64,000 nt of DNA, taken from positions 143,070 to 207,069 of the forward strand of contig CAYZWU010000003.1 in assembly GCA_964482235.1 (NCBI GenBank), in the 5' to 3' direction. The position numbers were made by a program, and so were the translations under genes. The stretch is from CAYZWU01 sp964482235 (GTDB taxonomy: Bacteria > Planctomycetota > B15-G4 > CAYZWU01). The notes under the pieces are model-generated. The model ran no database searches and was not told where the DNA came from. It saw only the letters and a program-made list of their open reading frames with translations. This document shows, one piece after another, positions 7,970 through 15,676 of this stretch; the stretch's first letter is position 1; every line of letters starts with the position of its first letter.

Positions 7970-9627
7970 ACCGCATCGAGGGAGAAGAAGAAAGAGGCTC
8001 CGTCCCGGCACGCCTCCCCTTCCCCGCCGGTGTGGTGGAGGGCTTCTACGGCCCGGCCTGGACGCACGCTCAGCGTCTCTGGACGATAGGCTTCATCGCC
8101 TCGCTCGGGATGAACACCTACATCTATGCACCGAAGAACGACCCTTTCCACAGGGAACGGTGGCGGGACGATTATCCCGAGAAGACGCTGGCCGCCTTTT
8201 CCGAGCTGGCCGGCGCCTGCACCGATTCAGGGATCCTGTTCCGGTATGCCCTGAGCCCCGGACTTTCCATCACCTACTCGGACAGGGCCGAGAAGCAGCG
8301 CCTCGTGGACAAGCTTCTGAAGCTCTCCGACAGGGGGATCAAGGCGTTCTGCCTCTTCCTTGACGACATCCCGCCCCGTCTGGCCGGAGAGAGGGACAGG
8401 GAAGCCTTCGCAAGCCTGGCCTCGGCCCAGGCCGACCTGGTCAACGGCGTGGCCGAGGACCTGCACGCTCGGCTCGGCGCCGTGCCGCCTCTCTACTTCT
8501 GCCCCACCGAGTATGCCTGGACGACGCCGTCTCCATACCTCGAAACAATGGGCAGGGAGCTTCTGCCCGACATCGGCATCTTCTGGACCGGCCCCCAGGT
8601 GGTCTCGCGACGGATCACCGGGGACGATGCACGCCGCTTTCTCGATGTCGTCGGGCGAAAACCCCTTCTCTGGGACAACTTTCCGGTCAACGACTTCGCC
8701 CCGAACCGCCTCTTTCTGAGTCCCCTGCTCGGCCGCGACAGAGAGCTTTGCCGGGAGGTCTCCGGCTACTTCTCCAATCCGATGAACCAGGCTCTCGCCT
8801 CGAGCGTGGCGCTCCGGACCGTGGCGCGGTTCCTTCACGATCCCGAGGAATACGATGCCCAGACAGCCTGGGTCAGCGCCCTTCGCAAAACGGCGCCGGC
8901 CGGCCTGGAGAGGGAGTTCCTCCTGGCAGCGCTGATGTTCGAGCCGTCCCGGCTTTGCCCCGACCTGACGACATCTCTCTCGCGAGCCTCGTTGAAGGAA
9001 AAGGATCCGCCTCTTTCCGTTGCCGCCCTGCTGGCCAGGGAGATCCGATCGGCCGTGGAGAAGCTCCTTGCCGCGAAGGCCGGTTCCCCGCTGATCAAGG
9101 AGATCTCGGGCTGGCTTCACGACACGGAACTGCGCTGCAGGACCGTGCTCGGCGCGGCCGACGCTGCCGAGGCGCTTCGGAACGGCGAACGGGAGAGAGC
9201 GGAGAAGATCGCTCGGAAAACATGGTCGCATCGCTGCCTCGCGGGGCGCAGCCAAACCATGGCCTCGTCGGAGGAGATCCGGAAGGCCGAGGAGATTCTT
9301 GTTCCCCTCGTCCGTCGGCCGGGAAAACCGCTCTTCGAGGAAACGGAGCCGGCACCGGGCGCCGACGCGGCAAGCGTTGTTGTCGATGCCGGATCCCTGA
9401 TCCGCACGGGGAAGATCGCGGCGCTCTGGGGCAGACCGTGGCAGAGTCAGCCGCCTGACGAGGAGCCCGCCGTGGCCCTGTCGACGGACGGGCTGACGTA
9501 CCGGCCCCTCGAGTTCGAGGAGAGCGGCTCCGCCTGGGTGGCTGTCGGAGAAGAGCACGCCTTCCGGTACGTGAAAGTCACGGGCCGGGCCGCATGGCAC
9601 CTCTTCCTGCTCGCCTTGCCGCATTGA
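7966..9627 (+). CDS. GH84 beta-N-acetylglucosaminidase (O-GlcNAcase-like)
   Basis: This is a 553-residue glycoside hydrolase. GVVEGFYGPAWT, MNTYIYAPKNDPFHRERW, the YALSPGLSITYS segment and FCLFLDDIPPRL are hallmark GH84 motifs; the catalytic pair is Asp133-Asp134. GH84 enzymes cleave terminal beta-GlcNAc by substrate-assisted catalysis. The likely GTG start overlaps the repressor stop codon (GTGA). There is no signal peptide, unlike many bacterial GH84 enzymes, so the enzyme is probably cytoplasmic and acts on imported or intracellular GlcNAc conjugates. The C-terminal 150 residues are less conserved. The neighbours would salvage the released GlcNAc. Confidence 0.9.
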   Translation: MNRIEGEEERGSVPARLPFPAGVVEGFYGPAWTHAQRLWTIGFIASLGMNTYIYAPKNDPFHRERWRDDYPEKTLAAFSELAGACTDSGILFRYALSPGLSITYSDRAEKQRLVDKLLKLSDRGIKAFCLFLDDIPPRLAGERDREAFASLASAQADLVNGVAEDLHARLGAVPPLYFCPTEYAWTTPSPYLETMGRELLPDIGIFWTGPQVVSRRITGDDARRFLDVVGRKPLLWDNFPVNDFAPNRLFLSPLLGRDRELCREVSGYFSNPMNQALASSVALRTVARFLHDPEEYDAQTAWVSALRKTAPAGLEREFLLAALMFEPSRLCPDLTTSLSRASLKEKDPPLSVAALLAREIRSAVEKLLAAKAGSPLIKEISGWLHDTELRCRTVLGAADAAEALRNGERERAEKIARKTWSHRCLAGRSQTMASSEEIRKAEEILVPLVRRPGKPLFEETEPAPGADAASVVVDAGSLIRTGKIAALWGRPWQSQPPDEEPAVALSTDGLTYRPLEFEESGSAWVAVGEEHAFRYVKVTGRAAWHLFLLALPH

Positions 9628-9734
9628 CGCGGGGAAGGATCCCTGGAAGGATCCAGCAGATCGAATCGATTGTACGTATCATACTCGACCGCTAGACACG
9701 CTCTTGAATTCGGCGAAAACGATCGGAAACTCCC

Positions 9735-10760
9735 ATGGCTTCATTTTCGAAAATCCTGCTCGTGATCTTCCTTCTTCTCCTTCCGGCTGCTCTTGTCCAT
9801 TCGCAGGGTGCTGACGAGGGGAAGAAAAAAACCGATTTCGCCCTCTCCGCCTTCGATAAAAGGATGAACGGGCAGTCGGCCAGGGCGCGAGAGCTCCTCG
9901 AGATCTCGATATTCATCGACAGCGAGAGGGGTGTCAACTTCTTCGAGCTGGCCCGTCTCAACTACTACCTCGGCCAGTACAACGCCGCCTACAACCATAT
10001 CGTCGAAGCCGCTCGCATCGAACCCGAGAACCGCCGCTTCCTTTACTGGAAGGGGGTCATCACCCAGATCCGCAATGCCAGCCTCTATCGGGTGAATCGC
10101 CGCCTCGATCCGAAACTCACGACGGAAGCGAAGGAAGCGCTGCAGAAGGCGTTGAAGCTCGAGCCCGATTATCACGAGGCGCGCTTCAAGCTGATCGAGA
10201 TCCTTGTCCGGCTGCGGAAGCAGGACGGCGGCGATCCGCAGGCGGCCGCGGACCTGGCCGGCGAGCTCGAAAAACGCGATCCGGGCTGGGGTGCTCTGGC
10301 CTGGGCGCACACGATCATCCCGGGACGGAGCTGGGAAGAGGTCCTGCCCCGGATCGAGAAGGTCCTGGCAGAGGATCCCGACAATCCGGGCGCCCTGCTC
10401 GCCAAGGCCAAGATGCTGATCACCGAAAGGGAGATGGAAAAGGCCGCCCCTGTCGTGGAGCGGATCGTGAGTCTGGACAAGGCCCGAAGCTCGCTCTACC
10501 TGCCCCTGGCTTCCTGCTTCAAGAAGGAAGAGGACTGGAACAAGGGGGAAGCGTGGATCAGGAAGTACATCGATTTCCCCGGCCTATCCCGGTCGGAGAA
10601 GGCCCTGGGATACATGCACCTCTCCAACATCTACATCAAGTCCAAGGATGACGAGGCCATCTCCCGCCTCAAGGAAAAGGCGCGCGCCCTCGATCCCAAC
10701 TGCTGGGAGGGGTCTACTCTACCGCCCCTCGACCTCTTCCGTCCGCCTGTCTCCCGTTGA
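9735..10760 (+). CDS. exported TPR-repeat protein
   Basis: This 341-residue protein starts with a clear signal peptide (hydrophobic run around residues 6-20, ending near VHSQG). The remainder is helical with TPR-like units (for example LARLNYYLGQYNAAYNHIVE and AKEALQKALKLEPDYHEARF). It is a periplasmic or envelope scaffold of unknown partner. The ribosome site is weak. It converges on fabL with 11 bases between stop codons. Confidence 0.75.
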   Translation: MASFSKILLVIFLLLLPAALVHSQGADEGKKKTDFALSAFDKRMNGQSARARELLEISIFIDSERGVNFFELARLNYYLGQYNAAYNHIVEAARIEPENRRFLYWKGVITQIRNASLYRVNRRLDPKLTTEAKEALQKALKLEPDYHEARFKLIEILVRLRKQDGGDPQAAADLAGELEKRDPGWGALAWAHTIIPGRSWEEVLPRIEKVLAEDPDNPGALLAKAKMLITEREMEKAAPVVERIVSLDKARSSLYLPLASCFKKEEDWNKGEAWIRKYIDFPGLSRSEKALGYMHLSNIYIKSKDDEAISRLKEKARALDPNCWEGSTLPPLDLFRPPVSR

Positions 10761-10771
10761 GACGTCCCCGA

Positions 10772-11533
10772 TCAGGCCAGGGTGCTGTACCCGCCGTCCA
10801 CGGTCACCGTCTGCCCCACGACCTGCGACGCTAGAGGACTTACCAGGAAGAGGGCCACGTCCGCCACATCCTCGGGGGTCGTGAGGCGACCCGAGGGTGT
10901 CTTGACCAGGCTGTTTCCGATCATGTCGTCCCTGTGGGGAAAGTGCTTCAGCGCGTCGGTATCCACCACGCCGGCGCTCACGGCGTTGATTCGGATCTTG
11001 TGTATGGCGAGCTCCACGGCGAGGTGGCGAACAAGGGATTCGAGAGCCGCCTTGCTGGCACCCACGGCGGCGTACATCGGAATGGCGCGCAGAGCACCCA
11101 GCGAGCTGACCGCCACGACCTTGCCGCCCTCGCCCTCCATCATCTCCCTGGCGAACTGGGTGAGGGGAAGAAAGGTGCCGGCGTTGATCCCCATGGTCCA
11201 GTTCCAGTGGTGCTCGCTCAGTTCGACGGCGGGCCGGATCACGCCTGTGGCCGCGTTGCTGATCAGGATATCGAGCCTTTCGCCCCACTGCTCCTTCAGG
11301 TCCCTGAACATCGCCTCGATCTTCTCGTACCGCCCCACGTTTGCACGCAGGATCAACGCCTCGCCCCCGGCCTTGCGGATCAGCTCGGCCGTCTCCTCCG
11401 CCGCCGCCGTGTTCCTCACGTAATTGATCGCCACCCGCGCGCCGGCCTCCGCCAGCTTGATGGCGATGGCTCGGCCGATTCCCCTGGAGCCGCCGGTGAC
11501 CAGAGCGGTCTGTCCCGAAAAATCAAACTTCAT
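10772..11533 (-). CDS. fabL: enoyl-[acyl-carrier-protein] reductase (NADPH), FabL type
   Basis: This 253-residue short-chain dehydrogenase-fold enzyme has the cofactor loop TGGSRGIGRA near the N-terminus. The catalytic pair is spaced Tyr-x6-Lys (YAAVGASK), as in enoyl reductases, rather than the Tyr-x3-Lys of classical SDR ketoreductases. SNAATGVIRPAVELSEHHW and DTDALKHFPHRDD closely match my memory of Bacillus FabL. It catalyses the last reduction of each fatty-acid elongation cycle. ATG at 11533 follows CGAGGAGA. The 160 bases upstream contain the palindrome CGGACGTCCG (about 11560-11569) and should hold its promoter. Confidence 0.85.
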   Translation of the reverse strand: MKFDFSGQTALVTGGSRGIGRAIAIKLAEAGARVAINYVRNTAAAEETAELIRKAGGEALILRANVGRYEKIEAMFRDLKEQWGERLDILISNAATGVIRPAVELSEHHWNWTMGINAGTFLPLTQFAREMMEGEGGKVVAVSSLGALRAIPMYAAVGASKAALESLVRHLAVELAIHKIRINAVSAGVVDTDALKHFPHRDDMIGNSLVKTPSGRLTTPEDVADVALFLVSPLASQVVGQTVTVDGGYSTLA

Positions 11534-11695
11534 GTAAAATCTCCTCGAATCAGTTGAGCGGACGTCCGGACTATGAACCAGCGGCCGGGACTGTTTTCTG
11601 GAACAGAACTTAGAATAGCCTCTGCAGACGGATCTGCAATCGGATCCCCTCTTCTATTCGAGCGAACCGTGTGATCTTCTCAATCGAGGATTGTC

Positions 11696-12823
11696 TCAGG
11701 AGTTAGATTGATTCTTGTGTTGGTGTGCCGGGAGCCTGAGCTCGTACCGAGTTCCCTTTCCCGGTTCCGACTCGATCTTCACGCTTCCGCCGTGAGCCCG
11801 GGCCAGCTTGTTGGTCACGAAAAGCCCCATGCCGGCCGCCTCGATCCCCTTCGGATCGAAGAACAGGCTGAAGAGCTTTTCCTGGGTATCCCTGTCCACT
11901 CCGATTCCGTTGTCGGCCACTTCGAACAGGACGAAGTCCTGCTCCTCCTTCACGGAAAGCTCGACGCGAAAATCGATGTCGCGCTTGTCCTTGCGGCAGT
12001 CCTCGAGGGAATTGACGATGAGGTTCACCAGCATCGAGCTCAGCGCCCTCCGGTCCGCCTCGAAAGCAACGGAGGCGGGCAGATCGTCGGACAGAACGAT
12101 CCTCGCCTCGGCGAACGACCAGTCCTCGCGCATCTCGTCAGCCGTCTTCTTCAGGATCGTCGTCCCGTCGAGGGACTCAATGAACATCCGCCTGTCGCGC
12201 ACGTAGTAGAGGACGTCGTGGGCGAGGTGCTGGAGCCGCTGGAAGCTGCGGCGAACCACGCGGATCCCCTTCTCCATCCTTTCCGGCTTTTTCGACTCGA
12301 GGCCGGTGTCCCACATGTAGAAGCCACCCCCCATGGCGGTCAGAAGCCCCTTGATGCCGTGGGAGACCGATCCGATCTGGCTGTCCAGCGACGTCATGGC
12401 CAGCTGGAGCTTCTCGCCCGGCCCGGCCCTCAACGACATGTGGAGCACGCCGGTGACATCGCCTGCGTCGTTCGCGATCGGAATGGTGCGGCAGATCACG
12501 TCCACCTCGCGTCCCGAACGGTCGGTGAAGACAGCCGTCGATTCGCTGACCCGCTTCTCGTCCAGGGTCGTCACGGCGGGGCAGTCGGGGCAGACATCGC
12601 GTCTCCCCTTGAAGACCTGGTAGCAGCGCCGGGAATAGGGTGTGGTGAAGCTCTGCCGGCACTCGCGGTTGACGGCAACGATATTGAGCTCCCGATCGAG
12701 GATGCAGCAGTAGCAGGGCGCTTCCTCGAAGAGAAGCCGAAAAAGGTGATCGGACGACGGCAGCCTGGCGCCTGTCTCCATGTTCCCTTCTTCCTCGAAC
12801 TCTTTTTTGCCTTCGTTCGTCAT
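11696..12823 (-). CDS. PAS histidine kinase with cysteine-triad PAS domain
   Basis: This 375-residue soluble sensor kinase has one PAS domain (about residues 30-135) with a cysteine cluster at C67, C78 and C81. A phospho-acceptor region follows with H155 in SVSHGIKGLL, then an ATPase domain with N-, G- and D-boxes (LVNLIVNSLED, DNGIGVD, GMGLFVTNKLARAHGG). ATG at 12823 lies four bases after the upstream response-regulator stop with AGGA in front; ATG at 12781 is an alternative. There are no membrane segments, so it senses a cytoplasmic signal, plausibly redox or metal. It is the last gene of the respiratory-complex operon. Confidence 0.85.
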   Translation of the reverse strand: MTNEGKKEFEEEGNMETGARLPSSDHLFRLLFEEAPCYCCILDRELNIVAVNRECRQSFTTPYSRRCYQVFKGRRDVCPDCPAVTTLDEKRVSESTAVFTDRSGREVDVICRTIPIANDAGDVTGVLHMSLRAGPGEKLQLAMTSLDSQIGSVSHGIKGLLTAMGGGFYMWDTGLESKKPERMEKGIRVVRRSFQRLQHLAHDVLYYVRDRRMFIESLDGTTILKKTADEMREDWSFAEARIVLSDDLPASVAFEADRRALSSMLVNLIVNSLEDCRKDKRDIDFRVELSVKEEQDFVLFEVADNGIGVDRDTQEKLFSLFFDPKGIEAAGMGLFVTNKLARAHGGSVKIESEPGKGTRYELRLPAHQHKNQSNS

Positions 12824-12827
12824 CGTG

Positions 12828-13370
12828 TCATTCCTGGTCGCTCTTCTTCTCGAGCAGCTTCTTGATGTTGCGAAGCGTCTCCGGATCAGCGCCATCGAGC
12901 AGTGATTTGAGGTCGTCCTTGAGCTCCTCCTTCCCTGCCTTGCCTTCGTCCGGCTCCTCGTCGACCTCGATCCCCATCTGCCTCTTGACCATGTTGACGT
13001 AGTCCTTGGCCTTGACCGGCTTCTCCAGGTACGTCTGCGGACCCGAGATCGTCTTTCCCTTGAAGATCTCCTCGAATTCGCTGCGCCCCAGCTCGTCCCG
13101 GGCATGGCCGGTCACCACGACGACGGGGATCCGCGACCACTCCTTGTTCTTGCGAATCTCGTAAAGGCAGCGGGCGCCGCTCTTGTTCGGCATGACGAGA
13201 TCGAGGCTGATGAAATCCACCTTGTGCGACTTCAGGATCTCGATGGCCTCGTTTCCATCCGAGGCGGTCAGGACGGTGAACCCCTCGTCCTCCAGCGCTG
13301 ATTCCAGGAAATCGAGCACATCCGGTTCATCGTCCACCACCAGCACAGTCTTACCAATCGTACCGGACAT
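12828..13370 (-). CDS. response regulator, receiver domain with charged C-terminal tail
   Basis: This 180-residue protein has a CheY-like receiver in residues 5-130: acidic pair in VLVVDDEPD, phospho-acceptor Asp in FISLDLVMP, Thr in VVVVTGHA and the conserved Lys in YLEKPVKA. The remaining 50 residues are a charged helix without a DNA-binding or enzymatic domain. It therefore probably signals by protein-protein contact or phosphotransfer. It is sandwiched between two histidine kinase genes and coupled to the downstream one. Confidence 0.86.
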   Translation of the reverse strand: MSGTIGKTVLVVDDEPDVLDFLESALEDEGFTVLTASDGNEAIEILKSHKVDFISLDLVMPNKSGARCLYEIRKNKEWSRIPVVVVTGHARDELGRSEFEEIFKGKTISGPQTYLEKPVKAKDYVNMVKRQMGIEVDEEPDEGKAGKEELKDDLKSLLDGADPETLRNIKKLLEKKSDQE

Positions 13371-13418
13371 CCTGCTTTCTCCTTTCAGGCTTCCTCTTCC
13401 GTCGTGGAAAACTCGGTT

Positions 13419-15266
13419 TCAAGATTCATCCCCGTTTCCGTCCGGTCCCTCAGCGGGATCCCGGGGTGGATCGAGGGCAGGCAGCTTTCTCCGAGGAAAG
13501 ATCAGTCGAAAAACGGTTCCTTCGCCGGGCGTCGATTCCCACGAGATCCTGCCGCCGTGCTCCTGCACGATCTTGCGTGTCAGGAGCAGGCCCAGGCCCG
13601 TACCGCCGGCACCCTTCGTGGTGAAGAAGTTCGTGAACGCCTTCTTCTTGACATCGTAGTCCATGCCGCACCCTTCGTCGGCCACCTCGAAATAGAGATT
13701 TTCGCCGTCGTCGCGGCAGCGCACCGTCACCCGGCAGGAGTCGTTGTCGCTCATCTGACAGGCATCGATCGCATTGGAGATGAGGTTGGCAAGGCACGAA
13801 TGCATGCCGTTCCTGTCCAGCGGTGCCTGTGCGACGCCGTCCGGGGCGTCGAGCCTCAGCTCCACATCGGATTTCAGAGCCGCATCGAGGTAGAGATTGA
13901 CCACGTCCTCTGCCAGACCGACCGGATCGACGAGGCTCACCTCGGGAGGCTCTCCCTTGGAAAAGCTGAGCAGGCTTCGGGCCAGAACCGTGATCCGCTC
14001 GATGTTCCGCTCCAGCATCTCCCAGCCGCGCTCGATCCGGTTCGTGTCGCCTTTCTTCATGCCGCCGCGAAAAACGTACATGCCGCCCTCGAGGCCGGTC
14101 AGGATATTCTTGATCCCGTGAGCCAGCCCCGCCACGGTCTGCCCCACCGCGGCGAGCCGCTCGGCCTCGATCTTCTCCTTCTCGAGCTGCCGGATCTCCC
14201 GGATATCCTGGATGAAGGCCGCGGCGCCGATCGTCTTTCCGTTCCGGTAGAGCGCCACCCCGCTGAATCGAACGGGCACCCGGCCGCCGCCTTTCGCCAC
14301 GAGAGCCGCCTCGCTGACCAGGCAGCGTTCGCTCGAGCCATGCATTATATCCTGAAACTCCGTCGGCGTCAGGCTGCGCGGCAAAGGTTTCCCCAGGACT
14401 TCCTCTTTCCTGTACCCCGTGAGCTTCTCGGCAGCCGGATTGAAGAGAAAGGCCCTTCCCTCCGTGTCCACGCCCACGACGGCATCGATCGAGTTCCTGA
14501 TGAGCGTTTCCCGGAAGGTGTTCTCCTTCTCGAGCTCATCCTCCAGCCGGCGAAGCTGGGAGACGTCGAGGGCGACCTCGATCACGTGGCTCACCTCGTC
14601 GCCTTTCTTGGACAGGGGGCTCGTCGTGACGATGTAATGGGTCGACTCGCCGCACTGGGAGATGCCCACGTGCTCGGAGGTGTGCACCTTCCCGTCCTGG
14701 AACGTCTGGACGGCAGGGCAGTTCTCGCACTTGGCCCCCCGCTTCTTCATCACCTCGAAGCAGTGCTCTCCCGTGGTCCTGCCAAAGGTGTCCCGCAGGC
14801 GCTCGTTGGCGCGCACGATCCTGAGATCGCGGTTCAGCACGGCCACGTAGCAGGGAACGCGCTCGAAGAGGATGTGATATTCCCGCTGGAGCCGCCGCGT
14901 GTCCGTCACGTCGGTGCTCATCTCGATGACGTAGGGGATCGAGCCGTCGGGTGCCTTGACCGGAGCGATGTGAACAACATAGTGGGCGGGGCGTCCATCC
15001 TTGTCCACACCCTCGGCGTCGTTCACGCGGACCTTGCCGTCCTGGAAGGTCTGCAGGGTCATGCACTCGGGACAGGGCTCCTTGCGTCTCTTGTAGACCT
15101 CGAAGCACTTCTTTCCCCGCCCCTCGCCGAACACCTCGGCAAAGTTGGCGTTGTGGTCCACGATGAACATCTGCCGGTCGATGACGGCGATGTTGCAGGG
15201 CACCAGATCGTAGAGGTTGCTGAACAGCCCCTCGTGCCACGCTTCAGGTTTTGGCGAATCATTCAT
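13419..15266 (-). CDS. multi-PAS histidine kinase with two cysteine-triad PAS domains
   Basis: This 615-residue soluble sensor kinase contains three PAS domains (about 15-125, 130-240, 250-360). The first two carry the triads C54/C65/C68 and C169/C180/C183; the third lacks it. H383 lies in AGLAHGIKNILTGLEGG, followed by the ATPase domain (SNAIDACQ, DEGCGMD, GGTGLGLLLTRKIVQEHGG). The start lies four bases after the upstream receiver gene's stop. The triad resembles those in the other kinase and in both sigma-54 activators of this window, suggesting a common class of ligand; heme, Fe-S or thiol redox are possibilities, not shown. Confidence 0.87.
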   Translation of the reverse strand: MNDSPKPEAWHEGLFSNLYDLVPCNIAVIDRQMFIVDHNANFAEVFGEGRGKKCFEVYKRRKEPCPECMTLQTFQDGKVRVNDAEGVDKDGRPAHYVVHIAPVKAPDGSIPYVIEMSTDVTDTRRLQREYHILFERVPCYVAVLNRDLRIVRANERLRDTFGRTTGEHCFEVMKKRGAKCENCPAVQTFQDGKVHTSEHVGISQCGESTHYIVTTSPLSKKGDEVSHVIEVALDVSQLRRLEDELEKENTFRETLIRNSIDAVVGVDTEGRAFLFNPAAEKLTGYRKEEVLGKPLPRSLTPTEFQDIMHGSSERCLVSEAALVAKGGGRVPVRFSGVALYRNGKTIGAAAFIQDIREIRQLEKEKIEAERLAAVGQTVAGLAHGIKNILTGLEGGMYVFRGGMKKGDTNRIERGWEMLERNIERITVLARSLLSFSKGEPPEVSLVDPVGLAEDVVNLYLDAALKSDVELRLDAPDGVAQAPLDRNGMHSCLANLISNAIDACQMSDNDSCRVTVRCRDDGENLYFEVADEGCGMDYDVKKKAFTNFFTTKGAGGTGLGLLLTRKIVQEHGGRISWESTPGEGTVFRLIFPRRKLPALDPPRDPAEGPDGNGDES

Positions 15267-15270
15267 GGCA

Positions 15271-15675
15271 TCACCCGAGAACGGATTCCACGATCTCCAT
15301 GAAGGGCCCCGGCTTGATCGGTTTCTCGACGTAGGCTTCGGGCGGCGGAATGTCGCTGCCCGTCAGGGGGGATTCGGCAGCCACATCCCTGCTGTAGTTC
15401 ATTCCGCTCACGATGATGACCGGGATCTCCTTGATATCCGGCATCGACCGGATCTTCCTGTAGAGGGAAAGTCCCGTTTCGCCCGGCATCAGGATATCGA
15501 GACAGATGAGATCCGGCTTGACGGTGCCGATGATCCGCAGGGCTTCCTGACCGTCCGTTGCCGAGCGGACCTCGAAATCGTTGTCCGAGAGCAGGGCGGT
15601 CAGGTAGGTGACAACATCCTGCTCGTCGTCCACGATCACGACTTTCCTGGGCGTCTTGTCCTTCGTCCCGGCCAT
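15271..15675 (-). CDS. single-domain response regulator (receiver only)
   Basis: This 134-residue CheY-like receiver has the acidic pair in VVIVDDEQD, phospho-acceptor Asp in LICLDILMPGETG, the switch residue in VIIVSGMN and Lys in YVEKPIKPG. There is no output domain. The start is one base past the stop of the cytochrome-fused membrane subunit gene, so it is translated with the respiratory complex. It is the probable partner of the adjacent multi-PAS kinase. Having receivers without DNA-binding domains behind an electron-transfer complex suggests regulation of activity rather than transcription, or a phosphorelay (inference). Confidence 0.86.
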   Translation of the reverse strand: MAGTKDKTPRKVVIVDDEQDVVTYLTALLSDNDFEVRSATDGQEALRIIGTVKPDLICLDILMPGETGLSLYRKIRSMPDIKEIPVIIVSGMNYSRDVAAESPLTGSDIPPPEAYVEKPIKPGPFMEIVESVLG

Positions 15676-15676
15676 C

